Below, in pieces: positions 11,150 through 22,508 of a stretch of 64,000 nucleotides of DNA. The number at the start of each line of letters is the position of its first letter. Within the stretch, counting starts at the first letter, position 1. Source of the DNA: Cadophora sp. MPI-SDFR-AT-0126. Lineage: Eukaryota; Ascomycota; Leotiomycetes; Helotiales; Ploettnerulaceae. The stretch is from assembly GCA_020747065.1 (NCBI GenBank), contig JAGMVK010000016.1:1334626-1398625 (forward strand). Reading direction: 5' to 3'. A program made the position numbers and the translations under genes. Below the pieces are notes generated by a model, which had not been told where the DNA came from, made no database searches, and worked only from the letters and a program-made list of their open reading frames with translations.

Positions 11150-12750
11150 TATTCTGCGTTAACCTCTATATATGATATTATAGAATCTGAATCTCTATCT
11201 GATTCTGATTCTACAGGTCTAATTTAACGCTCTCTAGCTGTAATTTAAGCCTCCTTAATTGCACGTGTTATCGCAAACCGGGAATTTGGACTAGTTAGGA
11301 CTTTCCTCTTTTTCCTTAGCTGTACTTACTCTAATCTCTCTTCTAATTCTTTGACCTTTATATTTACCTTCCCTAATTCATAGTCTCTTTCGTCCATTCC
11401 TTTTATAACCTTCCTGAAGAGTAAACGCTTGACTGGAAGTTAGTTATGTGACTCGCTAGCTAAGGTCCGAATCTATACGTATATCTCTTTCCGGTTCTTT
11501 AGAGTATGCAACTTAATTAAAGTATCGGAAACCTCTAGAGGTAGTATTAGTATCTCTTAAGCCTTTATAGAAGACGGAATTATTGATTTATTACTATTTT
11601 CTAATAGCAAAGGGCTCATTAAAGGCTTCGCTATAAAGACCGGCTATAGACCTGTAGTCCTCTACTTAGCCTTAATATTAGAAGGGGTAAAGCTTTCTAG
11701 GTGTATCTTCCGGTAATAGATGAGGAAATTGCGCTTGCTAATTAGTGTAAAATCAATTATTAAACTCAACTTTTAAAGCTCTTTTCGGTAGGCACGCTTT
11801 AATAAAGAGAAAACTATCAAATCTAAAGATTGTAAGACGTGTGACGTATATGTAAGTAAGAAAAGAAGGTATATATTATGCTCAAAGCACCTCTAAAGGA
11901 AATCTGTAGTCTTATAGCTTCCGTGGCTGTCTAAAATAAGGAGTCTTGTAGAATAGTCACGTAGTTAGGTCTGCGGGATAAAGACCTTTTCCAGCTACTC
12001 CAGAGCCGTCTGGTCAGTTATCTACTTATTATTAGTGGCTGTAAAGTACTATTAATCGAATATATCTAATTGAGATGGAAACCACTGTTATTAGACCGAT
12101 TTTCCCTTGTAAATTACTGCTAGAAACGTGGAGAGGCTAGTTGCGAATATGCACTCAATAATTAACGTCCAGGTACGTGAACCTGGCTATTTTCCTTGAA
12201 CCTTGCGTTTCTTAGCACTTCCTACGATATAGCTATTAAGACTATAGCCTTCTATAACACCAGTCTTGTCCATATTCTATCGTTGGGAGGCTGGAATAGC
12301 CTTGATTACCGGAATCTCCAATTTTTAGAACTACAGCTTAATAACTTCAGAGTAAGTACAATTAATACGTACAGAATCAACGTATATCTGCCTCTTAGTC
12401 TTAAGAACAGGATTACGTGCTAAAAACCGCGTCATCTAGTATTTTCTAAGTAGTTAGTAGTCTCCTTGAATAGCTAAAAGCCTCTCTCTAAAAACCCGTA
12501 TCTGCGCGTAGGTAACTCCATAGCTAAGAGACTCTTGAGTTAAAATCTAATTAGTTAATCGATCTTCGACTACTGTAAGTAGCCTTTGTAAGTACTTAGC
12601 GGCCTCCTGATATAATTATGTTATTGCATTCCGACTACGAAGGGTAGACCTTGGAATACCCTACTCTAAGCATGCCTTTCGTAAGGACTTGCTATTTGCG
12701 ATTTCCTTAATAGCACACATGACGTCATGTTCAGTATATTGAGGCTTCAT
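11150..12750 (-). pseudogene. pogo/Fot1 transposase, RIP-type decay
   Basis: Starts at ATG 12750 with MKPQYTEHDVMCAIKEIANS and the helix-turn-helix GIPRSTLRSR, the Psq/CENP-B-type DNA-binding head of Fot1 transposases. Further on it reads RFLARNPVLKTKR and, at about 12259-12276, NMDKTGVIEG, the first catalytic-Asp motif (NMDETG in relatives) with Glu replaced by Lys through G-to-A. The C-terminal third (about 11500-11690) reads FTPSNIKAK then KPLMSPLLLENSNK, again typical. Stops recur throughout, many at ancestral Trp (TAG) or Gln (TAA/TAG) codons, consistent with RIP. Confidence 0.9.
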
Positions 12751-12854
12751 GATAAGATCAATCTACATTCCAAATTTCAAGAAAATCGATTAGAGAATAA
12801 AATATTAAATAATTATTGAAGTTAGGTAGTATAAGAAGCGGTGAGGTTAAGCGA

Positions 12855-12898
12855 GGTGGGCGGAATGTAGGGGTGGGCGGAAAGCAGGGGTTAGACGT
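12855..12898 (-). repeat. right terminal inverted repeat of the Fot1/pogo element
   Basis: Reverse complement of the left repeat with one difference (C for T at repeat position 28). The doubled TTCCGCCCACC word is kept. Confidence 0.95.
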
Positions 12899-13108
12899 TA
12901 TCCTAGACGCAAATATCATAATCCTTTATAATAGGTATAAAATCACGAGAAACTGCTAGTTCTTTAGACACGAAACCTCGAGCGTCACTCGGAAGCCTAA
13001 GCATAGCCCATTTCCCCTGCTAGTCGGTTTAAACGAGAAGGTGTTCCTCTCAAAAGTTCACGAATTATTACCGCCAGATCAAATTAAGGATGCCCCACCA
13101 AGGTATAA

Positions 13109-13588
13109 TCAGGATACTAGATAGCTTAAAACGGCGCAACAACAATTGTGAAGTGATAGGTCAAGGGATGCTTCGTGTTTGCGTGCGTATGTATATAGCT
13201 TGAAATTTGATATATACAAGAATATTTTAGCTAATATATACCAATCCGAGGGTGGCATAGCTTCGCTGGTGAAAATGGTGCTGGTGATGCCGGCAGTGCT
13301 GTAGGCGGTGCTAATGCCGAAGCTGTTGGTGCTGGCGGTGTTGCTGTCGATATTACTATCGATGTTGCTGGTGTAGTTTATATTGCTGGCGGATGTGGTT
13401 TTGTTGGCGGAGATGAGGGAGTTGCTGTTAGCGGGGGAGCTGCGGGCTGTACTGCTGTTGCCTCCTGGCAGGGCTAGTGTTCTTGCTAGTGAAGGTGGTG
13501 AGACGGTGGAAGGGTTAGCTCTACTAAGAGCTCGCGGAGCTTTCCTTATCTTCCGGTTCGGCTCTTGGAGCTGAGGAATGTATGCCAA
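13109..13588 (-). CDS. hypothetical Ser/Asn/Thr-rich protein frame
   Basis: A 159-codon frame to a stop at 13109; the frame opens a little further upstream after a TGA, but there is no ATG near its 5' end, so the first in-frame near-cognate codon (TTG, 13588) is only nominal. The middle is low complexity (NIDSNIDSNTASTNS and similar) and ends in a Cys-rich hydrophobic tail. GC content is higher than in its AT-rich, stop-rich neighbourhood. I do not recognise it. It could be a remnant of a retroelement ORF1 or a chance frame in a GTTGCTG-type simple repeat. Confidence 0.2.
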   Translation of the reverse strand: MAYIPQLQEPNRKIRKAPRALSRANPSTVSPPSLARTLALPGGNSSTARSSPANSNSLISANKTTSASNINYTSNIDSNIDSNTASTNSFGISTAYSTAGITSTIFTSEAMPPSDWYILAKIFLYISNFKLYTYARKHEASLDLSLHNCCCAVLSYLVS

Positions 13589-13649
13589 AGCGAATTGCAG
13601 TAAACTTCCCTTTTGTAAGTGGGCTGACGATAGACATTTTCACTTGCGT

Positions 13650-16196
13650 TTCTTTACTCATAATATCTAAGTGGCTCAAATACTCTACTATTTGCTATTC
13701 TGTCTAACTTAGCCCTGTTGTGTCTACTACTGTCCTACTCTTTGTTGATCGGGTTAGCCTCACTACTCTTCTCTTTATTTGTTGAGTCAGTCTGATTCCC
13801 CTTCTCTTTGTTTATTGAGTCATAATATCCCTATTCCTTTATTAGCCCTACGATAGCCTCTATGGAAAGATATAAAAGCTTATATAGATCATAGATTGTA
13901 TATCCTCCCTGCAGATATGACAAATAGGCCGCAACTTTCATTTCCTCACTATATGTAGTAACCTTTCCCACTTTATTACTATAAGTAGAAATAATGTCCC
14001 AGTAGTGCCATAATATTTCTTTTCGTAATCAGCCCTACCGCACGAGTCGGGGTGGCGACAAGGGCTATTAACGTTCCCTATTATAGAGGACTGGGTGCAT
14101 TTTGGATATTCAGGCATTTTCGTTGTTGTTATGGAGAACCTTTGTAAGGATGCTCGCCGAATTCAACGAATTCGAGAGTGAGTTTGGATGATCTTGTTGG
14201 AAAATCCAAGAAGAGGTAGTTTAAGTACGAGAGGTGGGTATAAGCTAAATTGAGTGTGACGAAATTGAGTATGAAAGGATGGCTTAGGAGAGGTGTTGGT
14301 CTTTTATAGATTTTCTGCTATGGCAAGTTTATTCTAATATCTTTTAAGGGTGGCTGTGTAAGTTTTGAGACGTGGTTAACGGCTGTTCTTTCGGTGAAAT
14401 ATTGTTCTGAGGCTAAGTTATTGGAATATAGGGGCTAATGCCTCTATAGATATTGCCAGCTTTTAACTGTGGGTTGCTTTTCCGCTATATGGTGTTGATC
14501 CTATATCCAGATACTTATAGTATGGATATTAGCGAGCTGCACTTTATATTTAAAGGAGATAAGGCAGAGAGATCAGGGACTATATCTGGTATAAGCAGAT
14601 AGAAAATGGAAGTAAACTTTAATTCGATGTCCTAGTACTACTTAACGACTGTTATCTCCTGAATGCCACTTATCTGGAAACCCTTCGGCTCGAAGCTTAT
14701 ATATTCTCTTTTAAATTAGCTAAGGAGGATTATATTATTACCGAAGCTTTAGTAGATCGGACCTGCTCGAGTTAACGATAAGGCTATTTGCTAAAGAAGG
14801 GGGATTTTATTTGTGTTCATTACGGCGCATATTAAATAGATAAAAGGCATTTTTCTAATGTATAAAAATTTAATCTCTTTCGGTTTCTTAATGGAGATAA
14901 ATCTACAGGAAACAACAGGTCAGAATATGGAGAAATGTACGTATTTAGTGGTGGTAAAGGTGAGTATAAGGGAGAAGCTTTGCTAGATTAGAAATCCTTC
15001 TTGTGGTTTAGTTACTTGGTACACTTCTGGGACATAGATCCTATAAATAGTAATCTGGACTGGGACTAAATTGGGAAGATTTCTACTAGTAGTGCTTATT
15101 TACCGTAAAAGGATGCCAAAGTAAAGATGCGGAAAAGGTTTGATAGTAGAAGGGGGGTATCTAGTTCTGTTATAGAACATACTTAGACTAAATCCTAATA
15201 CGTTGCCTATTCTCAATTTGTTATAATACGATAAGCTACGGGGGCTTGCTATAAGTATATTCTGTTTTTCTTTTTATCTCTATATAATTATATACTCTTT
15301 TATTTATATTTACCTGTACTTCTGTCTACTTTGGGTATAAGTCCCTAGTACTATTATACATTTCTTGGTTGATATGAGATATATATATGCTTAGTCTGCC
15401 TTTCCTGTGCTTAGAGCTAGATTATACTTCTGTCTTCTATTTGTATCGCTACTATATAATATAGTACGCTCCCTTGATCTGTGCTATATTTATCTGCCTC
15501 TTACGTTGATTTCTTTATTATATACTTTTCCCTTGGAGCTACGCCTCATGAATTTACTAGCTCTCTGTGTTTGCTTCTTATACTCTTATCTAAGTGGCGT
15601 GGCTTGGAATCTTGTTCACTCTTTCTGTTATACAGGCCGTGTTCCAAGGACTTAAGTCCAAGTGTTTTATGGTTGATTATATTAGAGAAGAGCAATCATA
15701 TCGTATGCCAAGTACATCTACATCAATCCGTCTGTGAAAGTGTAATAATCAACGTTTCTACTTCTAAATGCTAATTATAAAATACCTAGTATTAATAAAC
15801 TCTATGTATAGCTTTGGTTGGATAATACAAATAAAAAGTCGAAAAAGCAATTCTTTTATTATCTCTATAGGTGGCGAAGGATATATAAAACTTCTGATGG
15901 GAGAAAAGGATCGATATTGATTTTTTGGAAAGACAGAAAAACCTAAGAGGCCTTATTAGAAGTTGCTGGAATATTCTATGAAAGTAAAAGAGAAATGTTT
16001 TGGAGCTAATAGAACTTAACTATTTAAATAAGTGATAGGTAAAATTTCTTGCTGATTCAATACTTTATCACGCTGAACTTTATCTAGGATAAAAGCAATC
16101 TTAAAGCAAATCATTTGGAGATAAAATAAATATGCTGCTATTAATGAAAATTACTCCTGTACGAACATAAGACTTCTTGTAGCACTATAAAGTATA
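13650..16196. other. unassigned decayed sequence
   Basis: No frame over 100 codons and no motif recognised on either strand. Stop density and AT content suggest decayed repeats. Both strands were read for reverse-transcriptase, transposase and helicase motifs without result. Confidence 0.35.
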
Positions 16197-16689
16197 GTGA
16201 CGGAAGGTTACGACACTAAGGGGGAGATATCTCAATCTGCGCTATCGCCGATAAAGACTTCTGCAGCATCACAATTGCCGATGTTACACTCGATGAGCTT
16301 AAACCCAGCACGTCCCAATCTCCTATTCGAAGAAAGGATCTGGATCGTAAAGTCTAAAACGTCGTACTTAAGCTACGAGCGATGGAAAGCTATCTTGTTT
16401 AAAGACATAATTCTGGGATCTTTCACTTGGAAAGTTACTAATTATAACAAGTATTCTCATGTCAAGGAGCTAAAAGTTATACTTAAAACGTATAAGTTGT
16501 AGTTTACTAATTCGGTCTTCGAGAATGATAAGGAGGGTTTTGTTGACTTGAAGGAACGTATCAATGAGAAGATTGAAGAAGCTATTAAAAGAGGTGAACG
16601 GTAGTATATTTGTTGAGCTAAATGATATAGAGGAGGAACTAAAGGACGAAAATTTTGAGATGGAGAATGCAGAATTGCAAGATTATTAA
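16197..16689 (+). pseudogene. unrecognised broken coding sequence
   Basis: A 101-codon frame (16197-16502) ends in TAG, but coding character continues in the same frame for 33 codons, with an acidic and basic stretch (DLKERINEKIEEAIKRGER), to a TAG at 16602-16604. A one-base shift then opens another stretch (IFVELNDIEEELKDENFE) to TAA at 16687-16689. Continuous coding flavour across one stop and one frameshift suggests a decayed gene of about 160 residues with a charged, probably coiled-coil C-terminus. There is no upstream ATG (the nominal start is GTG). No family recognised. Confidence 0.35.
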
Positions 16690-17584
16690 CTTTTAATTGG
16701 ATTGTTGAGTACTAAGACAAGCGCTAGCGGAGAGCTATTGGTGGAGCTTAGAATGCGTAGTTGAACATGTCCGATATATTGTTATTACACTAGAATAAAC
16801 CTAAGAAAATATAGACTAAACGTAAAAAAAAGGAAGTATGAAGTTTCGGAGATAAATTATAATGCTTTGGGATTCTGTGGGATTCTACTAAGTGCTCTAG
16901 GTTTCAGAATGCTATTACATTAATGATTCCTGTTTATAGTAGATAAATATACCTTTTTCGAGTGCTCTAGTATAAAGCCGGTCTTGTTAATACTGTCCTA
17001 ATTGCAATAATTACCGAAGGTGAGTTTCACTTGCTCGTGATTCGAGTATTTAAAACGTGATTTCTGATAGACTAAGATGATTTAACGTTACTAGTTAACT
17101 AAATCAACCAAGGAGAGCTCTCGTGGCTGATACACTAAAATTGTAAGTCTAATTTATAACACTATCGTTGACTAATTGATAACACCAATGAATGGATTTT
17201 TTTAAATGATCTCGTAACTTCAAAAATTCTCTTCTATATTTCTTCTAACTATTTGTTCACTAAATTAATAAGCTTTTGTCCCATTTTGAGCTTGATTATT
17301 TTTTGAGGTAGATAATCTCTCTTGTTGTGATGTAAAATTTTAGTGATTCCTACTCTGGTTGGCGAGTGCTTAGTCTTTATACTCTTGCTAGATTTTCTCT
17401 CGTACATATTTTGTCGTTTCTTCAGCTGTTGAGATATGTTAATATTTTCTCTCGTAAAATTAACATTTGATCTACTAACCTTTTCGTTAGGAAGTGTATT
17501 ATTTATTATGCTCTATTCTAACAAATCTATACTTGACTTCGATGAAGCCTCTAAGAGAATAGTATCTAGGAGTAGCTCGTCGAT
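16690..17584. other. no gene recognised
   Basis: AT-rich, stop-rich on both strands. Nothing recognised. Confidence 0.35.
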
Positions 17585-18102
17585 CTAAGTATTCGATTGT
17601 GCCTTTTCCAGGTCATAGTCTAGCATGGAGTTCATAGTCCAATCTTTCCAAAGACTATTAGAAGCTTTAGTATAATCTATTACGGAAATGTCCTTATCTC
17701 TGTCGTAAAAAATCCTATCCGTTGATATCTGAACTAGCAAAAGACTTTCTTCTGGAAAGTTGGTGAGATATTCTGCCCAGTATTCCGATTCAGTTGAGGA
17801 GGATCCACAATCTTCCATGGAAACGTTAGTTTCTGCTTTTGCAAAGTAGTACAGAGGTAATAAATCCCTTCTGGCGCGATATCCTTCGTAATAGTTTTCC
17901 CTAAGCTGTGATCTTTTTCTTTGGAGTTGTCATTTAAAAAGAAGAAATCTGTGTCGATTGGCTGGGTATCGAAGTTGTCGAGATTGTCAATGGAGTCGCT
18001 AGGCAAATCGGATAGTACGTTAAAGTTGATAATGTGATCAGAGTTTCGTAAAGCTAAAAGAGTCGCTATTGCTGAGACTTCTGTTGGGTTGAGTGAAGAC
18101 AT
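17585..18102 (-). pseudogene. unrecognised acidic protein gene with one frameshift
   Basis: Begins at ATG 18102 (MSSLNPTEVSAIATLLALRN) and runs 122 codons. Between about 17735 and 17818 the same DNA reads in a second frame (SESEYWAEY-like and WKDWTMNSMLDYDLEKAQ), which continues to a stop at 17585. A single-base indel in the overlap would give a protein of about 170 residues, acidic and rich in Asp, Asn and Leu. No motif recognised. It lies in a run of similar small broken frames (16.2-19.0 kb) and could belong to one unidentified element. Confidence 0.4.
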
Positions 18103-18177
18103 TTGGAGGTTTAACGCTAATAGCTGTGCGTTTATTATGCTGGGAGGAGTATAAGGAAGTAATACTAAGAATCTGGA

Positions 18178-18708
18178 ATGGAAGGAGGTACTGAGCTGGG
18201 AGGACGGTCAATTTATAATAGTCGGATATGCTCTAGCTCCATATATCTAATCTTATGCATGAATTGTACTCCTGCTCTATTACGATGCCGTGTATTCCTT
18301 GCTTGCGCCACTTGTTTAGACTGGAAGGAGAGTTCGATCCGAGAGGCAAAGGTCCCCTTTGTATAAAAACTACGGATTTTTTAGTTTTCGAGGCTTAGAT
18401 CTATAATCAATCTTACCTCTCCCGGTGATCTTAAACGTGGCTTTGCTATTGGTCCTATGCGTAAGTATACTTCTATGTGAGTTATTACAAATTATATAGA
18501 TAGGTCCTACAGTCTGCCTTAAATAGGAGAGGCAGTGATAATTTGCATGAAAGTTTGAGTAGGTAGTGTTCTACTGAAGTATTAGGACTTTGGACAGATA
18601 GTTACAGAAATAGACCGACGGCGGTCTGCAATTGTTATAAATGTTCACGGCTCCCACCAGAGTCGTTCTCACGAATTCAGATTATCCTTCTTAAATCTAA
18701 CGAACACC
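18178..18708. other. no gene recognised
   Basis: Between two unrecognised broken frames. No supported feature. Confidence 0.3.
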
Positions 18709-18993
18709 ATGGCTACACCCGAAGCTTGGAATATCGATCGATCCCTGTATAAGCTCCTTCCTTGACGACATTTTCATTGAGACATTTTTTTTTCCGAATC
18801 TGGAAGTGCAGAACGGGAAATAGCAGACTTTCGTTCTGCGGATGCATCTGTTTCTGAAGGAGATAGAATATCTAAAGAGAACAGTTCTGGAATAGGGCAT
18901 TATGATGTTTTCGATAATTGGCCTTCATGGAACAGAGGTCGTGGCTTCAAGGGCGGAAATAACAATGGTGGCTCGACCGAGCTGGACGTCTAA
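18709..18993 (+). pseudogene. unrecognised broken frame, Gly/Asn-rich end
   Basis: From an ATG in good context (CACCATGG, 18709) the frame reads MATPEAWNIDRSLYKLLP, meets TGA at 18763 and again at 18778, then stays open to TAA 18991-18993. It ends with a basic, Gly/Asn-rich stretch (WNRGRGFKGGNNNGG) like nucleic-acid-binding tails. Another frame just downstream (about 19000-19170) also looks partly coding. No family recognised. Confidence 0.3.
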
Positions 18994-20180
18994 ACAACGA
19001 CAGTCGATTCTCTTCTCCATCTGGTGTATAAAATGGCGCGCAGCTTCTATGGGGCCAGAAAAGTGATGTTTCCAACAGTCAAGGTTCAGATGTTATTCAA
19101 CAAAAGTACATCCTGTCAATGACGAATCCGGACGCTCTCAAGTATGGAGCCACCTCTAATTATGGCTCCATCTATCGCTGAGAAAAACATCTTGCAGTTC
19201 CCTGTTTTCCTACTATCTCAGTTTCGAAACCTTTATAGCCCACCACCTCTTACGCCGACATGGTCTCAGAATAATATAGAAGTAAGGATCGCCTTCTTAA
19301 ATCCGTGCATTTATGCTAATACATGTAGGCTCAAATCGATAGTATTATAGCTGCTTTAATGACTTTTTCGGTCAGACGTGAGAGGGGCTACTGTCGTTAA
19401 TGGATCTATCCTAGTGTCTGCGCCTCTAGTTTGGTAGGTTGCAAATACCTTTACGTCATGCTAATAGATGCGGATCTATAAGTGGAACTGGTTCTCTATT
19501 ATGGTATGCTAAGGTGGTATCGCGATTATATTCGAAATGAACTAGCGAAAAATGGTATTTGGCTGTTAAACTAATAAGATAGCAGTTGGAGTAACGTCTA
19601 AGGTAAGTTTAAGTCTACCCTGTTTCTTAAAACAATTCTGATATACTCGTTAGTAAGTTCTGGCTCGGATTAATCTTTTGGCCCGATTGCCTCACCTAAT
19701 AAGTCTTTAATAAAATTGTAGGAAGGACTTTTTAGAAAATAGCGTTATGATTAGTTTCTATTATAGTATGAAAGGAATTGAAGAATTCTTACAAGACTAT
19801 ATTATATTTGTGTGAAGTACCGTGAAGTTATTCGCTCGCGCTAGTGCTTTCCCTAGGCTCTGTTCTTAAGTTTTTAGATGAAACTATTATCTTTATAATC
19901 CTAAGATCTTATATATGTTAGTGAGCAAAATTTTTAGGAAGTAATTATACTGTTTATATACGATCTATGATATATAATCAATGGGTCAAAAGTTTTGAAG
20001 CTGAGTGCGATTTACTCTGTTATCGCGAAGATAAGAGTGGATGCCGAAGTGAAAAAATGTCGAGGTCGAATGATGACAAGTGTTGAGGAAGTGTCGACGG
20101 TAACAGTGATGATGGTGACGAGGGCAAGGTGACGGTATATGGCTATCCCGGCCGCGCATGTAACCCAAGATCTCAGGCCA
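18994..20180. other. unassigned decayed sequence
   Basis: No frame over 100 codons and no recognised motif. It may include the degraded upstream part of the LINE that becomes recognisable near 20200. Confidence 0.3.
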
Positions 20181-20199
20181 CAAGATCCACCCCCTTTTG

Positions 20200-21340
20200 A
20201 GCCGATTTTGTCAGCGACTGTAAAATGATTGTATGGACAGATATCCACACCCTGCCCGATACTAACTCGCTTCGCAGGAATACATCTCGAATACGAAAAT
20301 TCAGAAAACAACACCGCTCACCGCTCTATCAAGTAACAGACGCACTCAAGGATATAATAATAAAGGACTTAGTGTAACGTTGAAGTGACGGAAGTGCTGG
20401 AAATAGGGGTACTCAGGTTTAGCCGGAATATTACCGGACGGAAGCCGGACCAGATTCGTGTATATATAGGACCGCTCCTCCTCTAAGGGCTCCTCACCTT
20501 CTTGTTTCCTTCGTACCAGACCTATAATATTGCTATTTGCCTACCCTCTTGCTCCCATACTTGATACTGCACTTAGTAATATTGCGTCGTTACACTTAGA
20601 AACTATCAACTCGTTCACACTAGCACCCGAGGAGAAGCGAGTATAGACTATTAATAACAGAACAACAGAAGAGAGGATATATACGGATTAGACAATACGC
20701 ATTACTATAAGTAGCTCAGCGAGGAACGGTGTAATAAGAGTAGGCGGAGCTATCCAACTAGTGACGTTAGTATATAGTAGCCCGAGGCTCGAGACCTTTT
20801 CCTCTACCCTTAGTATAAGATCAGAGCAAAATCTATATTCCGGAGAACTAGTAGCGATAGCGCAAGCGTTGAGCTCGCTACTAAAGCTCAGATTTCATAG
20901 TATCGCGCTACTAATAAGTAATAGGGCAGTAGTACTCACACTTAGGCAACCTTGTTAATAGTCTAGGCAAGAGCACGTCCGCTATATCTATAAGTTCATT
21001 AGATTACTACAAAAGAAGGAAATATAATATTAATTATATAGACCCCCTTGAGCAAAGAAAATAAATTCCTAAAGCTCGCTAAGGAGAAGGCAAGAGAGGC
21101 TACCTAATAAAGCGCTACTCCACAAATATAAATTCCCAGAATATAATCGATAACCCTTATATAGCATGATCTAAACTAGGCACTAGTAGAAGCTTACTAG
21201 AAAAAGTCGGAAAATATTCCAAAAGAATTAATGCAGTACTACTAGGTAAACACATATGATAGCTCTACGATAAACTAGTATAGAAGGAAGCGAGCGTCCT
21301 CGCTTAAATCAGGACTAGTATAGCAAGACTAAATACGTAT
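20200..21340 (+). mobile_element. Tad1-like LINE, upstream segment (RNase H region), decayed
   Basis: The C-terminal part of a non-LTR retrotransposon polyprotein. Before the solo LTR it reads TDIHTLPDTNSLRRN and SPLYQVTDALKD; after it, FTLAP and then an RNase H domain: IYTD (first Asp, about 20690), the SGELVAIAQAL block with the catalytic Glu (about 20850), SNRAVVLTLRQP and LKLAKEKAREAT. These are the linker and RNase H signatures of fungal Tad1-type LINEs. Stops and G-to-A changes are frequent. The frame continues to the gypsy insertion at 21340 (RLNTY) and resumes at 33305. No endonuclease or RT domain was found upstream, so the copy is probably 5'-truncated. Confidence 0.85.
20373..20594. 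repeat. solo LTR with 5-bp target duplication
   Basis: 222 bp beginning TGTAACG and ending CGTTACA (perfect 7-base inverted ends). The five bases on each side are identical (CTTAG at 20368-20372 and 20595-20599), a target duplication. A TATATATAGG promoter-like box lies about 105 bp in. It interrupts the LINE frame, whose reading resumes on the other side. Left by recombination between the two LTRs of a lost element. Confidence 0.9.
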
Positions 21341-21616
21341 TGTGGTGGGGATTGGCTCGGTAAAACTTTTGTCACCTGACTCATGCACTCCGCATTGTAC
21401 TTAAGTTGAGACCTTCTTTGAGAGATCTTACAATGAACAATAGCACTTTTCCTTCTGATAGGATTTACACTTCTTTCTCTAATTGACAATTCGTACTCTT
21501 TGGATATGTGATATCTTTTGATTTCGTCTATCTGTTATTTCTTGAACCTTACACCTTATGTACCTTGCATTTGCTACCCTCTTGTCGTGTGGGGGATTGG
21601 GGTCCTCCCCTCCACA
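21341..21616 (+). repeat. 5' LTR of the gypsy element
   Basis: 276 bp, TGTGG...CCACA ends. It should supply promoter and polyadenylation signals for the element. Confidence 0.97.
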
Positions 21617-21623
21617 TGTATTT

Positions 21624-21640
21624 TGGTGACCTACGCAGGG
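21624..21640 (+). other. candidate tRNA primer-binding site
   Basis: TGGTGACCTACGCAGGG starts 7 bases after the 5' LTR. TGG pairs with the CCA end of a tRNA and the following bases would pair with its acceptor and T arms. The priming tRNA was not identified. Confidence 0.6.
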
Positions 21641-22508
21641 AATGTTCAGAGTATATAGGGTGTTTAGGTAAGTATAATAGAGTGTCCCTTATGCTAATTC
21701 AGAATTCTTAAGGTTTGGAGACGCCAAATGTGCAACTACAGGAACTATTCAGTTGGCCCTCTTGTAGGCCTCGACACAACAATAGACGCGGCGGCGGCAG
21801 CTGCGATATCGAGAGGTTGTACCAGAACAACAGACTTACCCTGTGAGAGGGGGGAATCTCGAAGTACCGGAAAAATACTACCTCTTCTTACGGGAACTTT
21901 ACCTCCGCCATCTGTTTTATTCAACGCCTCTTTGAGGACCTGAGACTCACCTAAGACGAGGAAACTACCGGCTCCGACGGAAATCAATCAGCTCCTTGCT
22001 AGAGCCTGAAAGCCTACGAGTATCAGGAGGGACGGAATCGTACGGGTATCTTAAGCCTGAAATGCTTGAGTGTCAGAGCGTTTATCTTTGCTTTACTGTT
22101 TTCGGCTTGGAACCCTCGGGTTTTTGCGTGCTGGGACGGAAATTTCTGTCTCAGTGTCCTGTCGTTACAAGTTTTGTTTTAGTTGATTTGATCTTCTGTT
22201 TCAGACGCTCGTTTACAAACTATATTTCCTTTGTCTTTTCTATACCAAGTCTTCACTCGTTTCAAAAGAGATAGTCAAAGGAATTCTACCTAGGGGGTTC
22301 TCAGGGAGCTTTGTCTAGGGGCTGGCACACCTAGGGAAAGTCTACCTAAGCGCTGTCTAGGAGGATCAAGTCTTTTATAGTTACCTTTGCCACTGTTTTC
22401 TTCTATTCTACGGAACACTCACATTTCTTTACCTTCTGGAATTACTGTTATACTCTATTTCATACGTACGAACCTCACACAACAACGCTAGCCAGTAAAC
22501 CCAACACT
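21641..22508 (+). other. leader of the gypsy element
   Basis: 868 bases between the primer-binding site and ORF1; no convincing ORF. Near 22290-22365 CTAGGGG/CTAGG words recur, which could fold into packaging structures. Confidence 0.5.

Larger units (their letters stand above)
11066..12898 (-). mobile_element. Fot1/pogo-type DNA transposon, complete but decayed
   Basis: An 1833-bp Tc1/mariner-superfamily element of the pogo/Fot1 branch. Both 44-bp terminal inverted repeats are present with one mismatch, and TA dinucleotides at 11064-11065 and 12899-12900 form the target duplication expected of the superfamily. The single internal gene, on the minus strand, encodes a pogo-like transposase with many stops. 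Size, TIRs, duplication and transposase all agree with Fot1-like elements of about 1.8-1.9 kb. It is non-autonomous now. Confidence 0.93.

Noticed and set aside
15407..15774. Hydrophobic frames of 82 and 97 codons
   Set aside because: Composition reflects T-rich decayed DNA; overlapping frames look alike and there is no support for a gene.
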